NCBI GenBank assembly: GCA_946626535.1
Contig: CAMOUK010000001.1
Coordinates: 96,079 to 160,078 of the forward strand
DNA: 64,000 bases
Source of the DNA: an uncultured Caryophanales bacterium
GTDB lineage: Bacteria > Bacillota_I > Bacilli_A > Acholeplasmatales > Anaeroplasmataceae
Reading direction: 5' to 3'
Shown piece by piece: positions 49,408 to 58,828 of the stretch. Each line of letters starts with the position of its first letter. Within the stretch, counting starts at the first letter, position 1. The notes under the pieces were generated by a model. The model did not search any database. It saw nothing but the letters and a program-made list of their open reading frames with translations, and was not told the origin of the DNA. The position numbers and the translations under genes are program-made.

Positions 49408-50447
49408 TTTTTAGTCCTCTTTTCATAATACATCAACATTCCAACCATATGTGAAATATATGATAAAATAATTATTTCATTTTTTTGCCATACTCTTTTT
49501 ACATTTTTATCAGTATATAAGAAATAGCCATAAACCTTATCTGGTCCAAAGACCTTAACTAAATTAAATGATTTAATCTTATTATCCCAGCAATATTCAT
49601 GAAGTAATGGATGCTTAGAAATTAATCTTGAATAATCATTAATTGAAATAGTATCTTCGGTATCTAACAATTCCTCAAAATAATTCTTCTTCAATGCTTC
49701 TAAGTCATCATCACCAATAATAGTTTTTATCTTTTTAGTTTTAGCATCGATATAATAACAATTTAAAACTAATAAGTCACAAATAAATTTATTAGATACC
49801 ATTATTTTTTCTTTTAATGAATCATCTGACATAAATTCTCTATGACAATAATCCATTAAATCAACTGTCTGTTCAACCTTATTAGACATATCGATGTTTT
49901 TATGTAGAGCATCATTATAAACTATGAAGCAGTTTCTTCCCTTTTGCTTACCTCTAAAAAGTGCCTTATCAATTTTTACAAATAAATCATCAATTTCTTT
50001 AGCATCCTTAGGGAAGCAGGCAGATCCACTAGTTATAGTGACATCAAAATTCTTTAAATTTGATTTAGTCTTTCTTACTGCATCCATTACGCCTTTTATG
50101 AATTTCCAAACATCATTATATTCATAGGCGTAAGAAATAATTAGAAATTCATCTCCACCATATCTTCCAATAATCGCATTATCACCAATTTGATTAACAA
50201 CTGTATCAGATATTAATTTTAAGATTCTATCTCCTTCTGCATGACCAAAAGTATCATTGATGATTTTAAAATTATCAATATCAAAAATAGTCAATGAAAA
50301 AGGTATTCTTTCAGCTATTAAATTTCTAATTATTGCGGAAATATCTCCTCTTGAAATAGTATTAGTTAAAGCATCTAAAACATAATTTCTATCCTTTTGT
50401 CTAACTAGATCAAGATTTACAAAATCCTCAACGCTTTTGTATCCCAT
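49404..50447 (-). CDS. GGDEF diguanylate cyclase, soluble
   Basis: 347 residues without TM helices. The GGDEF domain comes first (about 22-175): 'TIFDIDNFKIINDTFGHAEGDRIL' carries the metal Asp, and 'RYGGDEF' (95-101) is intact, so c-di-GMP synthesis is likely. The RxxD inhibitory site expected just before is absent (GDNA at 88-91). The C-terminal 170 residues may be a GAF-like sensor ('YIDAKTKKIKTIIGDDD', 'VKVFGPDKVYGYFLYTD'), an inverted order compared with most such proteins. GGAGG lies 7 nt before the ATG. No EAL or PilZ protein is seen in the window. Confidence 0.9.
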   Translation of the reverse strand: MGYKSVEDFVNLDLVRQKDRNYVLDALTNTISRGDISAIIRNLIAERIPFSLTIFDIDNFKIINDTFGHAEGDRILKLISDTVVNQIGDNAIIGRYGGDEFLIISYAYEYNDVWKFIKGVMDAVRKTKSNLKNFDVTITSGSACFPKDAKEIDDLFVKIDKALFRGKQKGRNCFIVYNDALHKNIDMSNKVEQTVDLMDYCHREFMSDDSLKEKIMVSNKFICDLLVLNCYYIDAKTKKIKTIIGDDDLEALKKNYFEELLDTEDTISINDYSRLISKHPLLHEYCWDNKIKSFNLVKVFGPDKVYGYFLYTDKNVKRVWQKNEIIILSYISHMVGMLMYYEKRTKK

Positions 50448-50484
50448 AAAATATCCTCCAAAAATAGAAAGACTTCTTTTTTAA

Positions 50485-50513
50485 ATTATAACACTTTTTC
50501 ATTTTCTTTTAAA
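50485..50513 (-). promoter_or_regulatory. Promoter of the GGDEF run
   Basis: A perfect TATAAT (50485-50490) with TGT before it (extended -10) and a weak -35 TTTAAA at 17 nt. Confidence 0.6.
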
Positions 50514-50539
50514 GAATAAAGAATTCTTAATTTATTTAG

Positions 50540-50570
50540 AAAAAAGAGTGAAATCCTAGTTTTCACTCTT
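50540..50570 (-). terminator. galK terminator
   Basis: The 10-bp stem AAGAGUGAAA/UUUCACUCUU with a 7-nt loop is followed by UUUUC on the minus strand, 14 nt after the galK stop. Confidence 0.85.
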
Positions 50571-50584
50571 TATCTACAAAAAAA

Positions 50585-51724
50585 TTATATTTTTTTAGGA
50601 CCATCAACTACATCAACTAAATAAATATTGCCTTCAGTATTTGTAATTTCCTTATATTTTGGTAAAACCTCATTAATAAATTCTTCTAATTTTGATGCCT
50701 CAATTATCGCAATAGCACAGCCACCAAAGCCTGCGCCAGTCATTCTAGAGCCAAGACAATATTTACTCTTTCTAGCTAAATCAGTAATTGTATCTAGATG
50801 AAGTCCTGTAACCTCATAATCATCTCTTAAGGAATAATGGCTTTCATTTAATATAGAACCACACTCTTTTACATCTGAATCTAAAAGAGCCTTTTTAAAT
50901 TCATAAACTCTTTCATTTTCCTTTATAACATGTCTTACTCTTCTATAAATTTTCTCATCCTTAATAAGCTCTTTAACTGTATCCAAATCTTTATTTCTTA
51001 ATTGACATAAATTATCGATATTAAATCTAGTCTTTAATAACTTTAAGCCTTCATTACATTCGATAACTCTTTCATTGTATTTAGATTCAGTTAATGATCT
51101 TTTCTTATTTGTTTGAAGAATAGCAACTCTATATTTACCAAAATCAAATGGAATATATTCATAATCCTTAGTTGCACAATTTAAAAGTATCGCATTATTC
51201 TTTCTACCTAAGGCAATAGCCATTTGATCCATTATACCACTTGATAAATTACAATATTTATTTTCTGCCTCACAAGCATATAAGGCAATTGTCTTAAAAT
51301 CTAAATCTAGCTTAAATTCACAAGACATAATAAAGCATGTTAAATCAAGTATTGCGGCAGATGATGATAAGCCAGACCCTAAAGGAATATTTGATTCAAA
51401 AAATATATCAAAGCCTTTATCGATATTTAAGCCTTTATTCTTTAAAATACAAACCATACCAATTGGATAATTAGCCCAATCACGCTTCTCATCATATTCT
51501 AAATTATCAAATGATGCCTCAACTAAGGTTTTTGTATTTTTAGAATATAATCTAATAACATTATCATTTCTTTTCTTAAAATAGCCCTTAATATATAAAC
51601 TAATAGCAGCAGGCATTACTAGTCCACCATTATAGTCAATATGCTCACCAATTAAGTTTAGTCTAGCAGGAGTTGAATATGCGCTATCATAGTCATATCC
51701 AAATACTTCTTTGAAATTTTCCAT
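50585..51724 (-). CDS. galK: Galactokinase
   Basis: 379 residues, GHMP kinase. 'ARLNLIGEHIDYNGG' (20-34) is the galactose-binding signature, 'GSGLSSSAA' (116-124) the ATP loop and 'GSRMTGAGFGGCAI' the third GHMP motif. It phosphorylates galactose released by the GH36 enzyme. It overlaps the preceding gene by 1 bp and closes the galactoside operon. galT and galE are not in the window, so the rest of the Leloir route must lie elsewhere or be replaced. Confidence 0.96.
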   Translation of the reverse strand: MENFKEVFGYDYDSAYSTPARLNLIGEHIDYNGGLVMPAAISLYIKGYFKKRNDNVIRLYSKNTKTLVEASFDNLEYDEKRDWANYPIGMVCILKNKGLNIDKGFDIFFESNIPLGSGLSSSAAILDLTCFIMSCEFKLDLDFKTIALYACEAENKYCNLSSGIMDQMAIALGRKNNAILLNCATKDYEYIPFDFGKYRVAILQTNKKRSLTESKYNERVIECNEGLKLLKTRFNIDNLCQLRNKDLDTVKELIKDEKIYRRVRHVIKENERVYEFKKALLDSDVKECGSILNESHYSLRDDYEVTGLHLDTITDLARKSKYCLGSRMTGAGFGGCAIAIIEASKLEEFINEVLPKYKEITNTEGNIYLVDVVDGPKKI

Positions 51725-53160
51725 TACTTCTTACCTACAGCTAATTTAACGCATTCATATGCGCCATTATAGTAGCCTTGCTCCTTCAACCTTTCAATTT
51801 CATTAATCATATGAACTAGTATTTCCTTATCCATAAGTAATCTATCAAACATTGCGTTTATCCCTTTAATTGTTGGGCATTCAAATGTTGAATCACCAAG
51901 CTCTCGACCATTAATAGCTCCATAAACCTCGTGTCCACCAATATGACGCATAAATACCTTTGGTATAGGATAATATACTAATTCACTTGGCTTTGTTACT
52001 AATAAATCTGAAACTCTCATCAATAAATTAGTTGAATATACCGCTTCAAATATATTATTGTTGCAGATAGAATATATTCCTTCAACCTTTGAATCATAAG
52101 ATTCTTTTACAAATTCCTTAAATTCATTATATTGATTAAAGAATGTCTTATAATTCTTCATTTCTGGAACCTTCTTTAATATTTTATCATAAACATCCTT
52201 ATGATCGCCATAATTTATAAATAAAACTACTTCATTTTTCTTAACATAAGGAAGTAAATGCTTAATCATAGCTAAATACATATCAAAGCCAGCACCAGCT
52301 CCACCTACAGTTAATAAGAATCTCAAAGGCTCCTTATTTTTAATTCTATCAAGTCTTTTTTTATTATCTTCCTTTAAATTAACTAAAAGCTCATGATCTA
52401 CATAACGTCCTACCATCTTTAAATCCTTTTCAGGAATACCATTTAAAGGCTTTTTAGCAAAGCCATTTAACATCTTATAGCCTAGATATGCAAAAGGTGT
52501 TTGAACGGTATGAATTGAACCTTCAGCTAAATGTAGTCCCATTGGCCAGTTATCAGGTATCGCATTAACTACGTGCCTCATACCAGCATGGATTGCACCT
52601 TGGGCAGGCCATACATGGGTTGCGATATAAGGAACATCCTTATCTATATTTTTAAATATAGGAACTAATAGCTCACTATTTTTTTGATCTACTGCATTAT
52701 ATGTAATCTTCTTAAAGCCTTCTGAATTTAATGGCTCCCAAACAAAATGATTAAATAATTTTGATTTTTGAGAAATTTTAGAGGCTGTTGAATACATATT
52801 ATTTTGCTTTCTAATCATCTTAGAGCCTGTGGCATCAAAAGATGCTAAATCAAGCCAATATGGCTCATAGCCTAAAGCCTTTGCACAAGATGCCATAGCG
52901 ATACTTATTCTATAGTGACCAAAACCCATTCTAATATTACCTACAATTAAGGCATTGTCAGGTAATTTTTCATTTTCTTTACCAAAAACAATATTTTTAG
53001 CACCTATAAAATCTAGAGTGTCAATCTTTTCAAAGCTTATTTTATAATCAGCCTTTGAATCATCACCATATTTTTTTTGATATTTTCTTTTTGATTTATT
53101 TGCCTTTTTTATTGTTTTTTTATCAATTTTATTACCAAAAATAATACTACTTTTGTCCAT
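51724..53160 (-). CDS. GT-B-like protein, possible glycosyltransferase
   Basis: 478 residues, no TM helix. 'NALIVGNIRMGFGHYRISIAMASCAKALGY' looks like the GGGH-type N-terminal loop of MurG/MGDG-synthase GT-B enzymes. The C-terminal half has 'FLLTVGGAGAGFDMY', 'VVLFINYGDHKDVYDKIL' and 'VSDLLVTKPSELVYYPIPKVF', the donor-binding half of that fold. So a sugar transfer or glycolipid role is plausible. It is encoded between the GH36 enzyme (14-bp overlap) and galK (1-bp overlap), an odd place for a biosynthetic transferase. It could instead act in galactoside breakdown. Family assignment is tentative. Confidence 0.65.
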   Translation of the reverse strand: MDKSSIIFGNKIDKKTIKKANKSKRKYQKKYGDDSKADYKISFEKIDTLDFIGAKNIVFGKENEKLPDNALIVGNIRMGFGHYRISIAMASCAKALGYEPYWLDLASFDATGSKMIRKQNNMYSTASKISQKSKLFNHFVWEPLNSEGFKKITYNAVDQKNSELLVPIFKNIDKDVPYIATHVWPAQGAIHAGMRHVVNAIPDNWPMGLHLAEGSIHTVQTPFAYLGYKMLNGFAKKPLNGIPEKDLKMVGRYVDHELLVNLKEDNKKRLDRIKNKEPLRFLLTVGGAGAGFDMYLAMIKHLLPYVKKNEVVLFINYGDHKDVYDKILKKVPEMKNYKTFFNQYNEFKEFVKESYDSKVEGIYSICNNNIFEAVYSTNLLMRVSDLLVTKPSELVYYPIPKVFMRHIGGHEVYGAINGRELGDSTFECPTIKGINAMFDRLLMDKEILVHMINEIERLKEQGYYNGAYECVKLAVGKK

Positions 53161-54763
53161 CTTTAAACACTCCCTTATTCGTATTATAAACTAAATTAAC
53201 CTTATTGTTATTTAGCTCATAAGAAATCAAAATATCATCTTTTCTTCTTTCAAAGTTTAAAACCTTACCATGATAGAATAAATCAAAAGCTTTAGCTAAT
53301 AATTCTTTCTTCTCATCATCATAATCTGCAATATTATCTGATGTCATTAAAACTGTACCAAATAATGAATTGATAGTTACTAATGATTCTCTTTGTTCCT
53401 TAGACATCTTCATATTATTATCTCTTAATAAAAATACATCTGGATCATTACCGAACAATCTATCGTTCATAAAGCTTCTATAGATAGTATTTTGTAAAGA
53501 CATCTTAGTAGATATTCTTTCTCTATGAAGCTTTCTCATAAACCATACATCATCAAATATTAAGGTTACATCAGCACCAATTCTTAAATAATCAAATCTA
53601 TTGTAGCAATTAATTATATTAGCACCACAGCCAAGTACCATCTTACCCTTTAATACATCCTTTAAGAAATCATATGTATAATTTTGAGTTTGGCATCTAG
53701 TCATACCAGTAAGTGGATCTAAAGCTGTTGAGTATAAGAAATCAAGCTTGAAAAAGTCAAAGCCTAAATCGATAAAATATTCTAAAGATTTCTTAACGTA
53801 TTCCCTAGCCTTTTCATTTTCAAAGTCTAGGCAGTAAAAGCCACTCCAGTTACCACCACAGCTTACTAAATTTCCATTCTTATCCTTCTTTAATAAGTCT
53901 TGATGCTCTCTAAATATTTTAGATTTAGTTTCAGCAACAAATGGAGCAAGCCAAATACCTGCCTTTAAGCCCTTAGAATGAATCTTATCAACAATTGGCT
54001 TTAAACCATTAGGGAACTTCTTCGGATCTACATCCATCCAGTCACCAACAAATGTCTCATAGCCATCATCTATTTGGAATAAATTAAATCTAGAATCAAT
54101 TGCGTCTAAATCTCTTAAAATTATTGATTCATTAATATCTTGATAGTAATTATACCAAGATGTATAACCAAATACCTTTTCTAAATTCTTCTTTGGGAAT
54201 AATTCATTAAATTTATTTAAGCCCTCTTCATAATTATTAAATAAATAATAATCATATACTACAAATTCTTCTCCAGCCTTTAAGCTAATATTATTAACAT
54301 CACTTATGATAGTTAAAGTATTAGTCTTCTTATTTAATTCATAAATAAGCCAAGCATTATTAAAATTATTATTGAAGCTAAATAGACTATCCTTACCCTT
54401 TATATAAAATACATCATAGCCATGTAAATAGTCCTTATTGTATTTATATAAAATAGAATCACCATATCTATCTAGTCCAAACTTCTTCACGATAGCCTTT
54501 GGAGCCTTTTTTATATTTCTTTCCTTTTCTGTGACATAGTTTTCCTTTGTCTCAGTCCAAGATTGATATCCATTAAAGAAGATTAAATCATCTTTTGTGA
54601 TATTTAATTTTTTATTTATTCTAGCTTCTAATAAACTAATATCCTTTAAGGCTTTAACCTTAATAATTTGTCTATTATTATCTGATGAGCTAAATATTTC
54701 TACATAATCATTATTTAAATCAGTTTCATTTATAGTATTATTAACTAAATATTTTAATATCAC
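53147..54763 (-). CDS. Alpha-galactosidase-like glycoside hydrolase, GH36 type
   Basis: 538 residues from a GTG at 54763, with AAGGTGA 5 nt upstream; another GTG at 54772 lies inside that site. There is no signal peptide, so it acts in the cytoplasm on imported sugar. The barrel shows 'YTSWYNYYQDI' (200-210), 'FQIDDGYE', 'GIWLAPFVAE', nucleophile Asp341 in 'FFKLDFLY' and acid/base Asp398 in 'RIGADV'. It is shorter than classic GH36 (about 720) because the N-terminal beta domain is reduced. It is encoded 15 nt after the GPH symporter, so probably hydrolyses melibiose-like galactosides. Confidence 0.88.
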   Translation of the reverse strand: MILKYLVNNTINETDLNNDYVEIFSSSDNNRQIIKVKALKDISLLEARINKKLNITKDDLIFFNGYQSWTETKENYVTEKERNIKKAPKAIVKKFGLDRYGDSILYKYNKDYLHGYDVFYIKGKDSLFSFNNNFNNAWLIYELNKKTNTLTIISDVNNISLKAGEEFVVYDYYLFNNYEEGLNKFNELFPKKNLEKVFGYTSWYNYYQDINESIILRDLDAIDSRFNLFQIDDGYETFVGDWMDVDPKKFPNGLKPIVDKIHSKGLKAGIWLAPFVAETKSKIFREHQDLLKKDKNGNLVSCGGNWSGFYCLDFENEKAREYVKKSLEYFIDLGFDFFKLDFLYSTALDPLTGMTRCQTQNYTYDFLKDVLKGKMVLGCGANIINCYNRFDYLRIGADVTLIFDDVWFMRKLHRERISTKMSLQNTIYRSFMNDRLFGNDPDVFLLRDNNMKMSKEQRESLVTINSLFGTVLMTSDNIADYDDEKKELLAKAFDLFYHGKVLNFERRKDDILISYELNNNKVNLVYNTNKGVFKDGQK

Positions 54764-54778
54764 AAAACTCACCTTCCT

Positions 54779-56293
54779 TTATTCTTCTTTATTTTCTTCT
54801 TCAGTTTTTTCTTCTTTTACTTCTTCAGTTTTTTCTTCTACTACATTATTATCCTTAGCGATTGTAGCCATAACCTTCTTTTCATTATAGAATGATAAAA
54901 TAAGTGCACCTAGTAAACAGAAAATAACAGCACAAACTGCTACAATTGTTACACCCTGCCATGAAGCTGAAACATCATTTGAATTTCTTAATTCCTCTTG
55001 ACTAGCAGTTGAACCAATAATAGCTAAAGATGTAAATACTAGCATAGCTACTGATTGACCAAGCTTCATAGCAAAAGTTCTTGCAGCAAAGAACATACCT
55101 TCTCTTTTTTCACCAGTAACGATAGAATCTTCTTCAGCAACATCAGCAACAATTGATTGAGGGATAATTCCTAATAGAGCCATTGGGAAGGCAGCAATTA
55201 TTACAATTAAGATACCTACAACATAGCTCATTGCGCATGGCTTACCACCAGTGATAGGATAAGCTAAAGCTGTTACAACATATGCTAAAGCAAGACCTAA
55301 GAAGCCTGCGATAACTAGTTTCTTCTTATTCCATTTAGCAACAAGCTTTGAAACAACTGGATAGAAGCAAGCAGAAATTAAAGTCATACCACCAAGTAAA
55401 TACATTGTCCAAGATTCATCTAGACCAATTGTTAATTTAACGAAGAATGGTAATCCTGTTTGGAATAGTGTTAAACCGATAAAATACATAACATCAGAGC
55501 CACTAAATACTAAGAAGTTCTTATTCTTAAATGTTTGACCTAATGATTTAAATGCATTAGTACCAGCAGGCTTTGGATCAACGAAGTCTGTCTCTTTAAG
55601 TAAGAATGTTGGTAAAAGCATTGCAACACAAGCAATTACAACAAGTGGGATGAAACAAACAACATAGCTCCAATAATAGCCTAATTGAGCTCTAAACATA
55701 CCACCGAATACGAATGGTAAATAAGCGATTAATGTACCAAATAAATATGTGAATGAAATATATGTTGAAATATTCATTCTATCTTCTTGAGTCTTACCAA
55801 ATTCAGAAATTAAAGCATTGTATGGTGTACAATAAATTGTCATAAATGTATAGAATAAAACAAGCATTATTGCAACCCATGCTACATTTCCAGCAGTTGG
55901 TGTTGTTCCACCATTAAATAATGATGGAGCCATAAATACAAGTAATGTACAAACTGCAAAAGGTATTGCAGCAAATCTCATAAATGGAAGTCTTCTCCCC
56001 TTTGGATTTTTTGAATTATCACTTAAATTAGCAATTAAAGGATCTGAGACTGCATCCCATACTCTACATAAAGCTGTAATTAAACCTAAAATAGTTAAAA
56101 AGCCTCCAATAATAAGACCTGGTTTAATTAATGTATAAAATGGAAGATCTGTTCCTTTGAAGAATTCTCCTTCCTTTGTAGGTAAATAAAAGGTTACAAG
56201 CCAAGAGCCTATTATACCTCCAAGTATTGACCATCCTAATTGTCCGATGGCAAAAATCCACATTTGTTTTTTAGTTAATCTTTTCTTTTCCAT
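54779..56293 (-). CDS. GPH-family sugar:cation symporter (MelB-like)
   Basis: 504 residues with 12 TM helices. Family features include 'WDAVSDPLIANLSDNSKNPKGRRLPFM' (GPH signature with Asp and Arg residues) and 'YCTPYNALISEFGKTQEDR'. The C-terminal tail is Lys/Glu-rich. MelB-type proteins carry melibiose and other galactosides with Na+ or H+, fitting the adjacent GH36 enzyme and galK. It starts 9 nt after the TetR gene. Confidence 0.93.
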   Translation of the reverse strand: MEKKRLTKKQMWIFAIGQLGWSILGGIIGSWLVTFYLPTKEGEFFKGTDLPFYTLIKPGLIIGGFLTILGLITALCRVWDAVSDPLIANLSDNSKNPKGRRLPFMRFAAIPFAVCTLLVFMAPSLFNGGTTPTAGNVAWVAIMLVLFYTFMTIYCTPYNALISEFGKTQEDRMNISTYISFTYLFGTLIAYLPFVFGGMFRAQLGYYWSYVVCFIPLVVIACVAMLLPTFLLKETDFVDPKPAGTNAFKSLGQTFKNKNFLVFSGSDVMYFIGLTLFQTGLPFFVKLTIGLDESWTMYLLGGMTLISACFYPVVSKLVAKWNKKKLVIAGFLGLALAYVVTALAYPITGGKPCAMSYVVGILIVIIAAFPMALLGIIPQSIVADVAEEDSIVTGEKREGMFFAARTFAMKLGQSVAMLVFTSLAIIGSTASQEELRNSNDVSASWQGVTIVAVCAVIFCLLGALILSFYNEKKVMATIAKDNNVVEEKTEEVKEEKTEEENKEE

Positions 56294-56302
56294 ATGTCCT
56301 CC

Positions 56303-56911
56303 TTATTTTTTTAAATAACTTAAAACAACTTCTATTACTGTTTTTATTTCTTTTTCCTTTGAAATTTGTTCATCAAATTTAACTATATCAGCACTAGCTA
56401 GCTTTTTACATAACTCCATTAAGGCATGAGTAGTTCCATAATAGAATATATCAATATCATCTATCTTTTTAATAGAACCATCCTCTAAGCCTAATTCATA
56501 ATTATTGATAAAGAATGTCTTATACATAAAAAGCTTTTCTTCATATTCTTCTATCTTAATCTTCGATTTATTGCCAATTATAAAGGCATCAAATTCATTT
56601 AAAAATTTAAAATAATTATTATTATTTTTATAAATTTCTAAATACAAATTATAAAAGCTTTCTATCTTTTCATAGCCTGTATTACCTTTGAAATGCTCAA
56701 AATAATTAGAATATAAATTTGAAGCTAAAATTAATGCTGAATTTAAAACTAAATTTTGTTTAGTTGAAAAATATCTATAAACTGTCGCTTCTCCAACATC
56801 TGCTTCCTTGGCAATGTCAGAAATTTTAACATTTGTTATAGAGTTTGTTAAAAATAGACCTAATGCCTTTTTAGCAATAGCCTTTTTCATCGTGTCCTTT
56901 ATTCCACTCAT
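56303..56911 (-). CDS. TetR-family transcriptional regulator
   Basis: 202 residues. The N-terminal HTH is 'KISDIAKEADVGEATVYRYFSTKQNLVLN' (about 29-57), close to consensus; the C-terminal ligand domain is divergent. It is the first gene of the galactoside operon and lies directly behind a promoter whose start region is covered by a perfect inverted repeat, so autorepression and control of the whole operon is likely. The inducer is presumably a galactoside or its product. GGAG lies 8 nt before the ATG. Confidence 0.93.
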   Translation of the reverse strand: MSGIKDTMKKAIAKKALGLFLTNSITNVKISDIAKEADVGEATVYRYFSTKQNLVLNSALILASNLYSNYFEHFKGNTGYEKIESFYNLYLEIYKNNNNYFKFLNEFDAFIIGNKSKIKIEEYEEKLFMYKTFFINNYELGLEDGSIKKIDDIDIFYYGTTHALMELCKKLASADIVKFDEQISKEKEIKTVIEVVLSYLKK

Positions 56912-56942
56912 ATTATTTCTCCATATTAAAAAAATTTAAAAA

Positions 56943-56959
56943 TGATAGTCTGACTATCA
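56943..56959. promoter_or_regulatory. TetR operator
   Basis: TGATAGTC-A-GACTATCA is a perfect 8+8 inverted repeat starting 2 nt after the -10 box, so it covers the transcription start of the TetR-symporter-GH36-galK operon. Confidence 0.85.
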
Positions 56960-56961
56960 AT

Positions 56962-56990
56962 ATGATAGCATTAATTTTGCATCATGTCAA
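56962..56990 (-). promoter_or_regulatory. Galactoside operon promoter
   Basis: TTGACA (56985-56990), a 17-nt spacer and TATCAT (56962-56967). Confidence 0.85.
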
Positions 56991-57003
56991 TAAAACGTTT
57001 TCA
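56990..57003 (-). promoter_or_regulatory. Candidate catabolite-responsive element
   Basis: TGAAAACGTTTTAT resembles the CcpA cre consensus (TGWAARCGYTWWCA), differing at the last two bases. It abuts the -35 of a sugar operon. The same 12-base core occurs near eno. Confidence 0.5.
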
Positions 57004-57012
57004 TTTTTTTGC

Positions 57013-57039
57013 AAAAAAAGAATTGGCATTTGCCAATTC
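57013..57039 (-). terminator. Terminator after beta-propeller gene
   Basis: GAAUUGGCA-AA-UGCCAAUUC (57020-57039, 9-bp stem) is followed by seven U on the minus strand. Confidence 0.9.
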
Positions 57040-57040
57040 C

Positions 57041-58828
57041 TTAAAAATCTTCTATTGTAATTGTTCCATCACCAACATAATATAGCTTTCCGTTTACTAA
57101 GAAGCATCTTAAATATGCATAATAAGTCTTTTGTGTATATGTATGTTCCTTATAAACACTTATTGGTTCTTCCTTTGCTGTATCAATTTTAAAAATCAAA
57201 TATGTGTGATCTGCCGCAGGAGCTCCAAAGTATATTGTTTCTGGTTCTAAAGGATTAATATAGAAGAAATAGCCTATATAACTATTAACTAATGCAATAT
57301 AGTTATAATATTTTATATCTTGAATTAAATATCCATTTTCATCAAATAACACTTGATTTGCACTAAGAGTCAAGACTAAGCTTTTTCCTACTTGGACTAA
57401 ATCTCCATCTTCTTCTTTATATAGTGATACTTTAGGTAATCTACTATCATTATAGCCAACACCTAAGGTATATGTAGTTCCATCAATTATAAAATTATGT
57501 AAATAGCCTGAATAGCCTGAAACATGTAGTTCTGATTCAATTTTTATATTTGATGGATCACTTAAATCAATTAAATATAATGGATCAGTATTTCTATATG
57601 TACATACATAGCATAAATTCTTTTCAAATCTAACTGATTTTACAAGTTCATAATTTAGACCAATTTTATTTTCTAATGAGCCCTTTAGCTCCTTCTTTTC
57701 TAAATCATATACGTATATTGAATTATGTATAGGATTTGAAGAAGCTATATCTGTTAATACATATCTTAGCATTCCATCATATTCTGAAAAAGAATATTTA
57801 TTTAAGGCATAACCTTTTTCCTTTATAGCAGCATAGCCTTCTAGATTTAAATCTAAGATAAAGATATTTGTGCAGGTAGGATATGAATAAAAATCATTTG
57901 TTGTTATAAAGCAGAAATAATTATCAGACATATAGATCATTGAACGTGTTGATGATGCTAAATCTGCCTCTTTAATATCATCTAAATTATCTAAATTAAT
58001 TTTATAAATTCGATATAATGCATATGGATTAACACTACCATCATAATATGCATTAGAATAATTTACATTTGAAGTATCTAACCCTTCTATAGTAACAGCA
58101 TATAAATAATTATCAAATAATCTTGTCTCAACAATTTCTTTATCTAATTTCTTATTTGAATTAATATTATTGCCATCAAATGTAAATATTTCCATGTTTC
58201 TAGTAGAAAATAAAACAAGTTTATCATCTTTAACATACATATCTTTAGCATATATTCCTTTTTGTAATACTAAATCGCCTTCTAAACTATATATGTTTAA
58301 ATAATCATTTGAAAGACTATAAATGTATGTTCCATCACATTTAGCTACATCTGCTTCATCTATACCATTTTCTTGAACATTAGTATTATAGCTCGAATTA
58401 TTACTTCCACCAGGAATTGCGCTACCATCGGGAACTTGAGTTTCATCTTTTGAATCAGCATATCGTGTTTTTGATGAGCATCCCTGTAATAATGAAAACA
58501 TAGAGCCTATATGGTCTAGTGTTGATAATTTTTTTTCATAATTATATGTATATACAAGAGCACTATTAAGCTTTTCTTCGCTATCGTATTTTTGAGTAGA
58601 TAATTCTACATTTTCATAATTTGATCTAGCAGCAATTGCCTTTGAATTATAGTTTTGAATTATAATATGATCTGTTACTAAAAATACAATAAGAATTGCG
58701 GCAAGACTTAATAATACATATCTAAATTTAAAATGAAATGCTTTTTTTGTTTCTTTTACTACTATCTTATCTTCAATAGTATCATTAAATTCATCTTTTA
58801 ATCTTTTATTAAATTTATTTAATTTCAT
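57041..58828 (-). CDS. Membrane-anchored beta-propeller protein (Beta_propel family)
   Basis: 595 residues from the ATG at 58828 (GGAGG 9 nt upstream). The basic N-terminus is followed by TM about 36-57, then a linker and the family hallmark 'NTNVQENGIDEADVAKCDGTYIYSL' (about 150-174), which opens a C-terminal beta-propeller of repeating 'DLNLEGYxAIKE' and 'YDLEKKELKGSL' blades. The propeller is predicted outside. It starts 14 bp before the end of the sigma-factor gene, so the two are coupled. The short cytoplasmic N-terminus could act as an anti-sigma element; this is an inference from the pairing. Confidence 0.85.
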   Translation of the reverse strand: MKLNKFNKRLKDEFNDTIEDKIVVKETKKAFHFKFRYVLLSLAAILIVFLVTDHIIIQNYNSKAIAARSNYENVELSTQKYDSEEKLNSALVYTYNYEKKLSTLDHIGSMFSLLQGCSSKTRYADSKDETQVPDGSAIPGGSNNSSYNTNVQENGIDEADVAKCDGTYIYSLSNDYLNIYSLEGDLVLQKGIYAKDMYVKDDKLVLFSTRNMEIFTFDGNNINSNKKLDKEIVETRLFDNYLYAVTIEGLDTSNVNYSNAYYDGSVNPYALYRIYKINLDNLDDIKEADLASSTRSMIYMSDNYFCFITTNDFYSYPTCTNIFILDLNLEGYAAIKEKGYALNKYSFSEYDGMLRYVLTDIASSNPIHNSIYVYDLEKKELKGSLENKIGLNYELVKSVRFEKNLCYVCTYRNTDPLYLIDLSDPSNIKIESELHVSGYSGYLHNFIIDGTTYTLGVGYNDSRLPKVSLYKEEDGDLVQVGKSLVLTLSANQVLFDENGYLIQDIKYYNYIALVNSYIGYFFYINPLEPETIYFGAPAADHTYLIFKIDTAKEEPISVYKEHTYTQKTYYAYLRCFLVNGKLYYVGDGTITIEDF

